Below are positions 43,801 to 51,247 of a DNA stretch of 64,000 nucleotides, one piece after another. The position numbers were made by a program, and so were the translations under genes. Under the pieces are notes generated by a model. That model was not told the DNA's origin. It made no database searches and saw only the letters and a program-made list of their open reading frames with translations. Position 1 is the first letter of the stretch. Every line of letters starts with the position of its first letter. The stretch comes from JBKBRC01 sp046292345 (GTDB lineage Bacteria > Bacteroidota > Rhodothermia > Rhodothermales > Rubricoccaceae), in assembly GCA_046292345.1 (NCBI GenBank), contig JBKBRC010000005.1, positions 33,671 to 97,670 of the forward strand, given 5' to 3'.

Positions 43801-45239
43801 TGCCCTGGGCCTCGGCCGACGTCGGCACGCCGCCGGCGGCAGGACAGGCCGCGGGCGAGGCCGGCACGTTCGTCGTCTACGGCGGCGGCGACGTCTGGAA
43901 CACGGCCGACAGCTTCCACCTCGTGCATCAGCCGCTCGCGGCGGCCGAGGCCGCCATCACCGCCCGCCTCGACGCGCTCGAGGCGGGGCACCCGTGGGCC
44001 AAGGCGGGCGTGACCGTCCGCGCCTCGGGCGCGCCCGGCGCGGCGCACGCCTTCCTCACCGCCACCACCGGCGCGGGCGTGCGCCTCCAGTACCGCCCCG
44101 CCGACGGCGCGCTGAGCCTCGACGTGCCGCTCGACTGGGGGCGCACGGCGCCCGTATGGCTTCGCCTCGTCCGGGACGGCGACACGCTCACGCCCGCCCT
44201 CTCATCCGACGGGCAGAACTGGGCCGAGGGCGCGCCCGTGACGGTCGCGCTCGGCGCGAGCCCGCTCGCGGGCCTGGCCGTCTCCGCTGCCGACTACGGC
44301 GACCGCTCCGAGCGCGCCCGCGCCGCCTTCTCGGGCGTGCAGGTCGTGGGCGGCGGCGCAGCCCTCCCGGCGCCGTGGGCCTCGCGCGACGTGGGCGCGC
44401 CGCCAGGCCCCGGCGGCGCCACGTTCGCCGACGAGGCCTTCGCCGTGCGCGGCGGCGGCGACGTCTGGAACACGGCCGACAGCTTCCACCTCGTGCACCA
44501 GCCGCTGCCCTCCGACGGCGCGCTCACGGCGCGCGTGACGGCGCTCGATGCGGACCACCCGTGGGCCAAAGCCGGCCTGATGCTCCGCGCCTCCGAGGCG
44601 CCGGACGCGGCGCACGCCTTCCTCGCCGTCACGGACGCCCGGGGCCTCCGCCTCCAGTTCCGCCCCGCCCTCGGCGCGCCCACCCAGGACATCCCCCTGA
44701 GCTGGACCCAAGGCGTGCCCTTCTGGGTCCGCCTCCAGCGGACGGGCGAGCGCGTGACGGCTTTCACATCGCCCGACGGCCAGGCCTGGACCGACGCCGG
44801 GACTGTAGACGTGGCCCTCGGGGCGGCGCCGCTCGCAGGGCTTGCCGTCTCCGCCGCCGACTACGGCGACCGCCGTGCCACCGCGCGCGCCGTCTTCTCG
44901 GACGTGGCGCTCGATGGCAGTGGCATGCTCTGGGCCCGCTCGGACGAGGCGCCGCGCATCCTCGTCGCGCCGCCGTTCGGCGTCGAGCGCGTCTTCCCCA
45001 ATCCGACACGCGGCGGCGCCACGATACGCGTGCAGGTGGAGAAGGCCGGGATGCACCGCGTCGAGGTGTACGATCTGCTCGGGCGGCAGCTCGCCGCGCG
45101 GTTGCACGAGGAGCCGGCGCCGGGCCTGGCCGAGATCGCGCTGGATCTTCCGGCGCTCCCGGCGGGCGTCTACCTGCTCCGCGTCGTCGAGGACGCTTCC
45201 GGGCGCCAGGCTGTGCGTCGCCTCACGGTCGTGCGCTGA
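40851..45239 (+). CDS. Large T9SS-exported protein: sugar-dehydrogenase domain, PKD, three repeat modules
   Basis: From the last possible start (40851) the protein has 1462 residues; starts at 40836, 40821, 40806 and GTG 40791 are equally in frame. A signal peptide (1-22, ending TAGAQ) is followed by a glucose/sorbosone dehydrogenase-type propeller (about 25-440: RGLLGLALDPDF, YLLYTVDHNG, GKILRVDPETG, WALGLRNPFRFS, GDVGWNVWEELN). A PKD domain (about 450-534, YHWDFGDGATST), a discoidin-like region (about 647-790) and three tandem modules of about 189 residues (from 794, 983 and 1172) come next. The modules start LPxPWAS and contain GGDVWNTADSF and HPWAKAG, like the concanavalin-like DUF1349 group. 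The C-terminus (from about 1380, VFPNPTRGG, EVYDLLGRQ, GVYLLRV) is a type A T9SS sorting domain. Likely a secreted or surface-bound sugar-oxidising or carbohydrate-binding protein. Confidence 0.9.
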   Translation: MRLTVLLATALLVLAAVRTAGAQTLPDGFYLENAIGGNAFTQPVATAVAPDGTIFVAEKRGLVWVARGGVRLPTPFIDLNVEVLSHHDRGLLGLALDPDFASNGHVYLLYTVDHNGAGDVSRTDAFARLTRYTVQAGNRDRADLASRRVLLGETFETGIPSCYFSHTIGTVLFGADGTLLVGTGDGAHYGRVDAGGEYASCFGPGRLPASEDIGSFRSLRLESLAGKILRVDPETGRGLPSNPFYTGDPDDAASKVWALGLRNPFRFSIAPDGSTDPADGRPGTLYIGDVGWNVWEELNVARGGENFGWPCYEGPVRHTGYQSARPATNGCDTITDADTSRAAFNYHHSNADLSSPPGRTGASIVGGDVYRGVRYPAAYRGAVFFGDYSRGWLASARLRADGHPTGGALFAPNMGPVVHIGYDPVGQHLLLTNIGTGRVLRLRHTAGDANAPPVAQAGASPRQGVGPLRVQFVGSASFDPNGEALTYHWDFGDGATSTEPDPEHVYAAAGRYTATLRVTDAFEVSATETVQITVGAGLPAVAILTPTAGAATTPGQTVRLDLLATHPVQPTSTLGIDWRITQVHQDHDHPDVFEAQTRQASFVVPNHGDAGEVVFYRIEATVTDDYGLQATDVRLLRVATSGEADVTAEGEPVASADDPALARIADGDFPPEGTADAARHFATAGSPGTDHFVGYTFAEPQTFSRLLFQEGAETAEAGWWQALRVEVRQGGVWQPVPILHSLPAYEGGTGATFESFALLFQEVTADGIRLAGPVAGGYATVGELRAFARRPDRLPAPWASADIGAPATGYAVYADGEFEVGGGGDVWLERDNFRFVSQTLVGNGTLTARLRTVEGENSWAKAGLMVRASSAPDAPHAFLFRTAGEGAHLQHRPSAGAPMASAPVPAAEGFGLLWLRVQRQGPRVVAYVSPDGVTWTPAGTVAVALGEAVEVGLAVSAADYTGGLLAAARFDGVSLDRGGTTLPLPWASADVGTPPAAGQAAGEAGTFVVYGGGDVWNTADSFHLVHQPLAAAEAAITARLDALEAGHPWAKAGVTVRASGAPGAAHAFLTATTGAGVRLQYRPADGALSLDVPLDWGRTAPVWLRLVRDGDTLTPALSSDGQNWAEGAPVTVALGASPLAGLAVSAADYGDRSERARAAFSGVQVVGGGAALPAPWASRDVGAPPGPGGATFADEAFAVRGGGDVWNTADSFHLVHQPLPSDGALTARVTALDADHPWAKAGLMLRASEAPDAAHAFLAVTDARGLRLQFRPALGAPTQDIPLSWTQGVPFWVRLQRTGERVTAFTSPDGQAWTDAGTVDVALGAAPLAGLAVSAADYGDRRATARAVFSDVALDGSGMLWARSDEAPRILVAPPFGVERVFPNPTRGGATIRVQVEKAGMHRVEVYDLLGRQLAARLHEEPAPGLAEIALDLPALPAGVYLLRVVEDASGRQAVRRLTVVR

Positions 45240-45260
45240 CGTCCCGAAGCGCTGGCAACG

Positions 45261-46136
45261 TCAGCGCGTGAGCACGACGAAGTCGGCGCGGCCGGCGTGC
45301 GCGTCGGACCAGGCGGTCTCGGGGACGAACGAGACCGTGATGAGGCGCGCTGCGGGCGCGTAGCGCGCGAGGTGCTCCGGCACGCCCCGCCCGAAGTCGC
45401 TATGGAAGGCGCCGTTGACGTGCACGACGAGCGCGCCGGGCGTCTGCGCGAGGTGCTGCGCCACGACGTAGGCCATCGAAGCGTCGCGGAGGTTCTGCGC
45501 GGCGAGCATCCCGTCGAGCGACGGCCCACCGTGCGGGCCGTGGGCCCCGTGCGCAGCGCCGAGGCCCGCCATGACGGCACGGAACGCCTCGGCGAGGGCC
45601 TCGGAGGCCGGCGCGACGGGCAGCGGCGGCAGCAGCGCGCGCGCCTCGGGCGAGAGCGCCTCGAGGGCGTCCGGCCCGGCCCGGCTCGTCAGGTTGACGT
45701 AGCGCGCGGGCGCGTTGGCAGCCAGAACCGGCAGGCCGGCCTCACGCGCCTGCTCCACGAGCGGGCGGTAGTCGCGCGCGTAGTTGCCCCACGGGCGGCT
45801 GGCGGCGAGGAAGTCGCGCTCGCGCACGGTGTCGCCGAGGTACTCGTCGAGCACGAGCTGGACGTCCGTCTCGAACATCTCGAGCGCGAGCGCGAGCGGG
45901 CGGGCGGGCCCGTGGCGCATGAGGAGCTCGGCGAGCAGGCGCGCCTTGAGCGCATGCCCGAGCGAGTCGTCGTGGATCTCGCCGAGCACCAGCACGTCGG
46001 CGTCTGCCGCGGCCTCGGCGATGGCGTTCCACGGGGCCGGGCGCCCGTCGGCGTGGTAGACGGGCTGGGCGGCGATCTGCGGCGCGAGCGCGGTGAGGAG
46101 CGCGGCGGCGAGCACGAGCGGGCGCAGGGCGAGCAT
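45261..46136 (-). CDS. ChaN-family exported protein (haem-uptake-like)
   Basis: The 291-residue protein has a signal peptide (1-23) and the ChaN/TIKI-like fold: DADVLVLGEIHDDSLGH near residue 50, LALALEMFETDVQ, RYVNLTSRAG and VVHVNGAFHSDFGRG near the end. ChaN proteins bind haem pairs and are linked to iron uptake in some species; others act as metal-dependent hydrolase-like proteins. A histidine/glycine-rich insert (GAAHGAHGPHGG) is unusual. It lies 4 bp downstream of the DEAD-box helicase gene and is convergent with the exoprotein. Confidence 0.85.
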   Translation of the reverse strand: MLALRPLVLAAALLTALAPQIAAQPVYHADGRPAPWNAIAEAAADADVLVLGEIHDDSLGHALKARLLAELLMRHGPARPLALALEMFETDVQLVLDEYLGDTVRERDFLAASRPWGNYARDYRPLVEQAREAGLPVLAANAPARYVNLTSRAGPDALEALSPEARALLPPLPVAPASEALAEAFRAVMAGLGAAHGAHGPHGGPSLDGMLAAQNLRDASMAYVVAQHLAQTPGALVVHVNGAFHSDFGRGVPEHLARYAPAARLITVSFVPETAWSDAHAGRADFVVLTR

Positions 46137-46140
46137 GTCG

Positions 46141-47760
46141 TCAGGCGTCGAGCGGCGCGGCGCCCTCGGCTGCGCCCTCTACACGGGGCGCGCGCTTCTT
46201 GCGCTTCTTGCGCTTCTTGGGGGGCGCCTCGCCCCCGGGCGCGGCGTTCTCGGGTGCGGCGTCGTTGCCGTGCGTCTCCGCACGCTCCGCCTCGGGCGCC
46301 GCAGCCTCCTCGTCGGCATGTGCCGCCTCACGGTCGGGGGCGGCCGGCGCGGCGAGGCTGCGCTGGTAGACCTCGTCGAGGAGCATGGCGAGCAGTTCGG
46401 GCTCGCCCTCTTCGACGAGCTGCTGCACGACGGGCACGAAGCGGCGCATCCGCTCGCGGTCGAGGTTGGTGCTGCGGCGCAGGCGTTCTTCGAGCAGGAC
46501 GGTGAGGCGCTCGCCCACGCGGGCGGAGACGTCGGATTCGGTAGGCACGGGGCGTTCCTCGAGGGGGATGTCGTAGCGGTTGACGATGGCCAGGAAGGCG
46601 TTTTTCTCGGCCGGGGTGACGAGCGTGACCGAGACGCCGGCCTTGCCGGCGCGCGCGGTGCGCCCGGCGCGGTGCACGTAGTACTCGCGGTCCTGGGGCA
46701 CGTCGTACTGGAAGACGTGTCCGAGATCGGAGATGTCGATGCCGCGTGCGGCCACGTCGGTAGCGATCAGGAAGCGGAGCTGCCCCTTGCGAAGGCGGCC
46801 CATGACCTTTTCGCGGGCCTTCTGCGTCAGGTCGGACGAGATGCCGTCGGCGTCGTAGCCGTAGTTGCGCAGGAATGTGCCCAGATACTCGACCTCGCGG
46901 CGCGTGTTGCAGAAGATGATGGCCTGCTGCGGGTTCTCCCACTCGATCAGCCGCACGAGCGCGCGGTCTTTCTCCATCGGGTCCACGTAGTAGCCGCGGT
47001 GGCTCATCAGGTCCACGTGGATCTTGCCGCCCGAGGGAGCGAGGAAGAACGGCTCGCGCAGGAACTCTTGCCCGACGCGCTGCACGGCGTAGGGCATCGT
47101 GGCCGAGAACATGTATCCCCGGCGCTCCCTGGGCAGGAAGCGGCGGAGCTTGCGCATGTCCGGGTAGAAGCCCATCGAGAGCATCTCGTCGGCCTCGTCG
47201 AGCACGAGCACGCGGAGCGCGTCGAGGCGGAGCGCGCCCCGCTGGAGGTGGTCGAGCACGCGCCCCGGCGTGCCGATGACGAGCTGCGCGCCGGCCTTGA
47301 AGGCATCCAGCTGCGGCCCGTAGGCCGTGCCGCCGTAGACGGCCACAGCGCGGAGGCGGCGGTCTGCAGGCTGCCCGGCGTTCATGCGCGCGAACTCGTC
47401 GTAGATCTGGCGCGCGAGCTCGCGCGTGGGGCACAGCACGAGCGCCTGCGCCGCCGCCGTGTCGGGGTCGAGCGTGGCGAGGAGCGGCAGCAGGAACGCG
47501 CCCGTCTTGCCCGAGCCCGTGCGCGACTGCACGACGAGGTCGCGGCCGGCAAGGATGTACGGGATGGCCTGCGCCTGCACCGGCATCAGGCCCGGCCAGC
47601 CGAGCGATTTCAGGCCCGCCTGGAGGGCCTCGGGCAGGCTGGCCGGCGTGGCCTCGGGGAGCGCCGGATCGGGCGTGGAGAAGGGCGTCTGGAGCGGGGC
47701 GTCTTCGCGCTGCTCGCGCTGCGCCCGGGAGGTCAGGTCGATGACGGCCGAGTAAGCCAT
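46141..47760 (-). CDS. DEAD-box ATP-dependent RNA helicase
   Basis: The 539-residue protein has the full DEAD-box set: the Q-motif region, VVQSRTGSGKTGAF (Walker A near 79-86), PTRELA, VLVLDEADEMLSMGF, MFSATMP, IIFCNTRREVEYL and VHRAGRTARAG. After the helicase core a helical region and a basic tail (PPKKRKKRKKRAP) suggest RNA binding, as in CsdA/DeaD and RhlE-type helicases that help ribosome assembly or mRNA decay in the cold. The ATG at 47760 is the natural family start. The tail contains a 9-bp duplication (KKR three times). Confidence 0.93.
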   Translation of the reverse strand: MAYSAVIDLTSRAQREQREDAPLQTPFSTPDPALPEATPASLPEALQAGLKSLGWPGLMPVQAQAIPYILAGRDLVVQSRTGSGKTGAFLLPLLATLDPDTAAAQALVLCPTRELARQIYDEFARMNAGQPADRRLRAVAVYGGTAYGPQLDAFKAGAQLVIGTPGRVLDHLQRGALRLDALRVLVLDEADEMLSMGFYPDMRKLRRFLPRERRGYMFSATMPYAVQRVGQEFLREPFFLAPSGGKIHVDLMSHRGYYVDPMEKDRALVRLIEWENPQQAIIFCNTRREVEYLGTFLRNYGYDADGISSDLTQKAREKVMGRLRKGQLRFLIATDVAARGIDISDLGHVFQYDVPQDREYYVHRAGRTARAGKAGVSVTLVTPAEKNAFLAIVNRYDIPLEERPVPTESDVSARVGERLTVLLEERLRRSTNLDRERMRRFVPVVQQLVEEGEPELLAMLLDEVYQRSLAAPAAPDREAAHADEEAAAPEAERAETHGNDAAPENAAPGGEAPPKKRKKRKKRAPRVEGAAEGAAPLDA

Positions 47761-47978
47761 GCGGGGTCGGTCGGGGAAGGCCGGGACAAGGAAGGAGCCG
47801 CGCGCCGGGCGCGGCGGCGCGGCCGGAGCCCGACCGCACGCAACGTCTCTGGCAGAGTAACGCCGCGCCGGCGGCGGCGATGCTCCCGGCGCGCAAGTTC
47901 GCGCAGAACGCGCAGCCCATGGCTCCGAATGCGCACGGGGCCTCGTGCGCGCGAACCCCGGAGCGCACGGAGCAGCTC

Positions 47979-48007
47979 TTGCGCTTCGGGGAGCACGTCG
48001 TACGTTG
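47979..48007 (+). promoter_or_regulatory. Bacteroidota-type promoter for the cls-like gene
   Basis: TTG at 47979-47981, 19 bp, then TACGTTG at 48001-48007. Transcription would start near 48013, about 17 nt before the ATG. Confidence 0.6.
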
Positions 48008-48029
48008 CCGCGCCGCCCGCCGCCCACCC

Positions 48030-49259
48030 ATGCCCGACGCCCCGCTCACGCACGGCGCCCCGCTCACGCACGGCGCCCCGCTCACGCACGGCGCCCCGCC
48101 GTTCTCGCACCACGCCTCCGAGGGCAACCGGGTGCGCCTGCTCACCGAGGGCGACGAGGCGCTCGCGGTGTTCGGCGAGGCCGTCGAGCGGGCCCGCACG
48201 CGCGTGTGGCTCGAGACGTACATCTTCGAGCCCGACGCGACGGGGCGCCGCGTGCTCGAGGCGCTCACGCGCGCCGCGCGCCGCGGCTGCGACGTCGTGC
48301 TCGTCATAGACCGCTTCGGCTCCAAGAACCTCTGGCCGCCGCACGTGCGCGCGCTGCGCCGGGCCGGCGGCACGGTCGTGTGGTTCAACCCGCTCACCGG
48401 TCTCGGGCGCTCGCAGCGCAAGGTGACGCCGTTCGCGCTGCACCGCGACCACCGCAAGCTGGTCGTCGTAGACGACACGCTCGCGCTCTGCGGCGGGCGC
48501 AACGTCAGCCTGGACTACGTGGGCGGCGGCACGGACGAGTTCTTCGACACGGTCGTGGCCGTGCGCGGGCCAGCCGTGCAGGGCTTCGCGGCCGCGTTCG
48601 CCGACACGCTCGCGCACGCCTCGCCCTTCCGGCGTGCGGCCGGCCCGCTGCCGGCGCCGCTGCCCGGCGGCGTACGCGCCGACGTGCTCGCGCTCGACCC
48701 CGCGCGCGGCGTCGACACGCTCGACCGCGCCCTCGCCGACCTCGTCGTGCGGGCCGGGCGGCGCGTGCTCTTCGTAACGCCGTACCTGCTGCCGCCGGCG
48801 GTGCACCTGGCGGCGCTGCTAGAGGCGGCCCGCCGCGGCGTGGCCGTGCACGTGCTCACGGCCGGGCAGTCCGACGCGCGCCACGTGCAGTGGGCCGCAC
48901 GCTACCTCTACCCGACGCTCCTCGAGGCCGGCGTACGCCTCTATAAGCTCCACGGCGACATGCTGCACGCCAAGTTCTTTACCGCCGACGACCGCGTCAG
49001 CCTCGTCGGCTCGTACAACGCCGACCGCTGGGGGCAGCGCTACAACAAGGAGATCGCGGTTCGCGTCGAGGACGCGGCGCTGGCGCGGCGCTTCGCCGAG
49101 TGCTTCGCCGCGGCACTCCGCCGGGGCGGCGAGTTTACGCCCGACGACCAGCACGGCCGCCTGAGCCGCGCGAGCCAGGCGCTCGCCTACGGCCTCTCGC
49201 ACGTGCTCGCACCGGACGCTTCGCCCCGCCCCGAGGCGAAGGCCGCCCGGGGCGCCTAG
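48030..49259 (+). CDS. Cardiolipin synthase / phospholipase D-like protein
   Basis: The 409-residue protein has two phospholipase D motifs of the HxKxxxxD type: HRKLVVVDD near residue 140 and HAKFFTADD near 313, each followed by family residues (GGRNVSLDY, GSYNADRWGQRYN). There is no N-terminal membrane helix pair, so it is like ClsB rather than ClsA. It probably joins phosphatidyl groups to make cardiolipin. The N-terminus carries three PLTHGA repeats from an 18-bp array. The stop codon overlaps, in CTAG, the stop of the OmpA remnant on the other strand. Confidence 0.9.
   Translation: MPDAPLTHGAPLTHGAPLTHGAPPFSHHASEGNRVRLLTEGDEALAVFGEAVERARTRVWLETYIFEPDATGRRVLEALTRAARRGCDVVLVIDRFGSKNLWPPHVRALRRAGGTVVWFNPLTGLGRSQRKVTPFALHRDHRKLVVVDDTLALCGGRNVSLDYVGGGTDEFFDTVVAVRGPAVQGFAAAFADTLAHASPFRRAAGPLPAPLPGGVRADVLALDPARGVDTLDRALADLVVRAGRRVLFVTPYLLPPAVHLAALLEAARRGVAVHVLTAGQSDARHVQWAARYLYPTLLEAGVRLYKLHGDMLHAKFFTADDRVSLVGSYNADRWGQRYNKEIAVRVEDAALARRFAECFAAALRRGGEFTPDDQHGRLSRASQALAYGLSHVLAPDASPRPEAKAARGA
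48042..48095 (+). repeat. In-frame 18-bp tandem array (3 copies) at the cls N-terminus
   Basis: CCGCTCACGCACGGCGCC occurs three times exactly, starting 12 bp after the ATG, encoding PLTHGA three times. Confidence 0.97.
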
Positions 49260-49435
49260 CGCAGCACGACGAGCTCGACGCGGCGGTTCTGCTGCCGGCC
49301 TTCGGGGGTGGCGTTATCGGCCACGGGGGCAGTGTCTCCCAGGCCGGCCGCTTCGAGGCGCGACGCCGCGATGCCCTCGCGCGCAGCCAGGTAGGCCACG
49401 ACGGCCTGCGCGCGCTCGCCTGCTGCTGCGGTCAC
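49256..49435 (-). pseudogene. C-terminal remnant of an OmpA-domain protein
   Basis: A 59-codon frame, with GTG at 49435 overlapping the fabG stop (GTGA), reads GERAQAVVAYLAAREGI, then LEAAGLGDTAPVADN and ends NRRVELVVLR. This is the second half of the OmpA C-terminal peptidoglycan-binding domain, including the conserved NRRVE end. The first half of the domain and everything before it are missing; fabG lies in its place. It is probably a truncated gene left by a deletion or rearrangement. A functional 59-residue protein is less likely. Confidence 0.8.
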
Positions 49436-50175
49436 ATCGCCATGCCACCGTCTACGTGGAATACGTGCCCGGTGACGTAAGCGGCTGCGTCGGAGGCGAG
49501 AAAAAGCACAGCGGCGGCCACGTCCTCCGGCGTGCCGACCCGCCCGAGTGGAATCTGTCCTGTCATGGCGTCTCTGGCCCTGTCGTTCAGCTCGGCCGTC
49601 ATGTCGGTCGCGATGAAGCCGGGGGCGACGACGTTGGCGCGCACGCCGCGCCCGCCGAGCTCGCGCGCGAGGCTCTTCGTGAAGCCGATCAGGCCCGCCT
49701 TGGAGGCGGCGTAGTTGGCCTGTCCGGCGTTGCCCATCACGCCGACGACGGAGGCGAGCGTGACGATCGAGCCGCTGCGCTGCTTCATCATGGGCCGGTA
49801 GGCGGCCTTGCAGAACGCAAATGCGCTCGAAAGGTTGGTCGCGATCACGGCGTCCCAGTCGTCCTGCGACATGCGGAGCATAAGGCCGTCGCGCGTGATG
49901 CCGGCATTGAGCACGAGCGCGTCGAGCGTGCCCCAGCGCTCGAGGACGGCCTGCACGGCCGCCTCGGCATGGGCCGGGTCAGCGGCGTCGCCCCGGAGGG
50001 CGAGCGCGCGGTCGCCGCCGAGCTCGGCAGCGAGCGCCTCGGCCGCCTCGGCCGAGGCGCGGTAGGTGAACGCGACGCGAGCGCCCGCACCGGCGAGGGC
50101 CTGCACGATGGCGCGGCCGATGCCGCGTGTGCCGCCCGTGACGAGGGCGGTCTTTCCGGAGAGGTCGAGCGTCAT
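49432..50175 (-). CDS. fabG: 3-oxoacyl-[acyl-carrier-protein] reductase
   Basis: The 247-residue short-chain dehydrogenase has the NADPH motif TGGTRGIGRAI (14-24), NAGIT, the catalytic serine in GSIVTLASVVG and YAASKAG (Tyr-x-x-x-Lys), and the C-terminal GGMAM. It carries out the first reduction of the fatty acid elongation cycle. Last gene of the fab cluster; acpP and fabF do not follow, unlike in many genomes. Confidence 0.96.
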   Translation of the reverse strand: MTLDLSGKTALVTGGTRGIGRAIVQALAGAGARVAFTYRASAEAAEALAAELGGDRALALRGDAADPAHAEAAVQAVLERWGTLDALVLNAGITRDGLMLRMSQDDWDAVIATNLSSAFAFCKAAYRPMMKQRSGSIVTLASVVGVMGNAGQANYAASKAGLIGFTKSLARELGGRGVRANVVAPGFIATDMTAELNDRARDAMTGQIPLGRVGTPEDVAAAVLFLASDAAAYVTGHVFHVDGGMAM

Positions 50176-50203
50176 GACAGCGCGGGAGGACAGTCAGGAG
50201 GGG

Positions 50204-51136
50204 TCAGGTGCCGAGCGCGTCGAGCTCCGCCGCCGTGCCGGCGGTAGCGGTCTGGACGTCGCGGCCGAGCGTGCGGCGCACGAGGCCGGAGAGCACGTTG
50301 CCCGCCCCGACCTCGACGAAGCGCGTGACGCCCTCGGCGTGCATCACCTGCAGGGTTTGCGCCCAGCGTACGGGCGCCGTGAGCTGCTCGAGGAGACGGC
50401 GGCGTAGCACCTCGGGGTCGGCCTCGGGCGCAGCGGTGACGTTGAGGTAGACGCGCCCGCGCGGGGGGCGGAGCTCGAGCGCGGCGAGCGTCTCGGCCAG
50501 GCCCTCGGCTGCATAGGCCATCAGGGGCGAGTGGAACGCTCCCGAGACGGGCAGCGGCACGACGCGCCGGGCTCCGGCCGCCCGCGCAGCCTCGCCTGCC
50601 CGTGCGACTGCCTCGGGGTCGCCCGAGAGGACGATCTGGCCGGGGTCGTTGTAGTTAGCCGGCACGACGACGCCCCCCTGCTCGGAAGCGGCGGCGCAGA
50701 CAGCCTCGAGGGCGTCGGCCTCGAGGCCGAGCACGGCGGCCATGGCGCCGGGGCGGACGCTCCCGGCTTGCGCCATGAGCTCGCCGCGCCGGCGGACGGC
50801 CCGCAGGCCGTCGGCGAACGAGAGGGCGCCCAGGGCGGCGAGGGCGCTGTACTCACCCAGGCTGTGCCCGGCGGCGGCGTCGGGGCGGTGCCCGCGCGCC
50901 TCGAGCACGGCGAGCGCGGCCAGGCTGTGCACGTAGAGCGCCGGCTGCGTGATCTCGGTCTGGCGGAGCGTCTCGGCCGCGTCGTCGCCATCGGCGAACA
51001 TCATCGCCGAGAGCGGGAAGCCGAGCACGTCGTCGGCCTCGTCGAACCGGGCGCGCGCCTCGGGGAAACGCTCGTAGAGGTCGGCGCCCATGCCGGGCTT
51101 CTGCGAGCCCTGTCCGGGAAAGAGAAAAGCCGTCAT
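50204..51136 (-). CDS. fabD: Malonyl-CoA:ACP transacylase
   Basis: The 310-residue enzyme opens with FLFPGQGSQKPGMG, contains the catalytic serine in AAGHSLGEYSALAA (near residue 91), the arginine in RRRGELMAQA and the histidine in SGAFHSPLM. It loads malonate onto ACP for fatty acid synthesis. It lies 28 bp upstream of fabG. Confidence 0.96.
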   Translation of the reverse strand: MTAFLFPGQGSQKPGMGADLYERFPEARARFDEADDVLGFPLSAMMFADGDDAAETLRQTEITQPALYVHSLAALAVLEARGHRPDAAAGHSLGEYSALAALGALSFADGLRAVRRRGELMAQAGSVRPGAMAAVLGLEADALEAVCAAASEQGGVVVPANYNDPGQIVLSGDPEAVARAGEAARAAGARRVVPLPVSGAFHSPLMAYAAEGLAETLAALELRPPRGRVYLNVTAAPEADPEVLRRRLLEQLTAPVRWAQTLQVMHAEGVTRFVEVGAGNVLSGLVRRTLGRDVQTATAGTAAELDALGT

Positions 51137-51219
51137 GCGGAAGGGAGCAAGGCGCGCGTCTGGGCGGCGGCACGCCTCTGCGCTGGCGCGCCGCGCCGGG
51201 GGCTCAGGCGCTGGCGCGT

Positions 51220-51247
51220 GTTTCTAGGATCTGCTCTCTAGGATCTG
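51220..51247. repeat. 14-bp duplication across the fabH stop codon
   Basis: TCTAGGATCTGCTC occurs twice (51220-51233, 51234-51247). The fabH stop TAG lies in the 51220 copy. With a single copy the gene would end in a different peptide, so the duplication changed the C-terminus. Confidence 0.93.
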
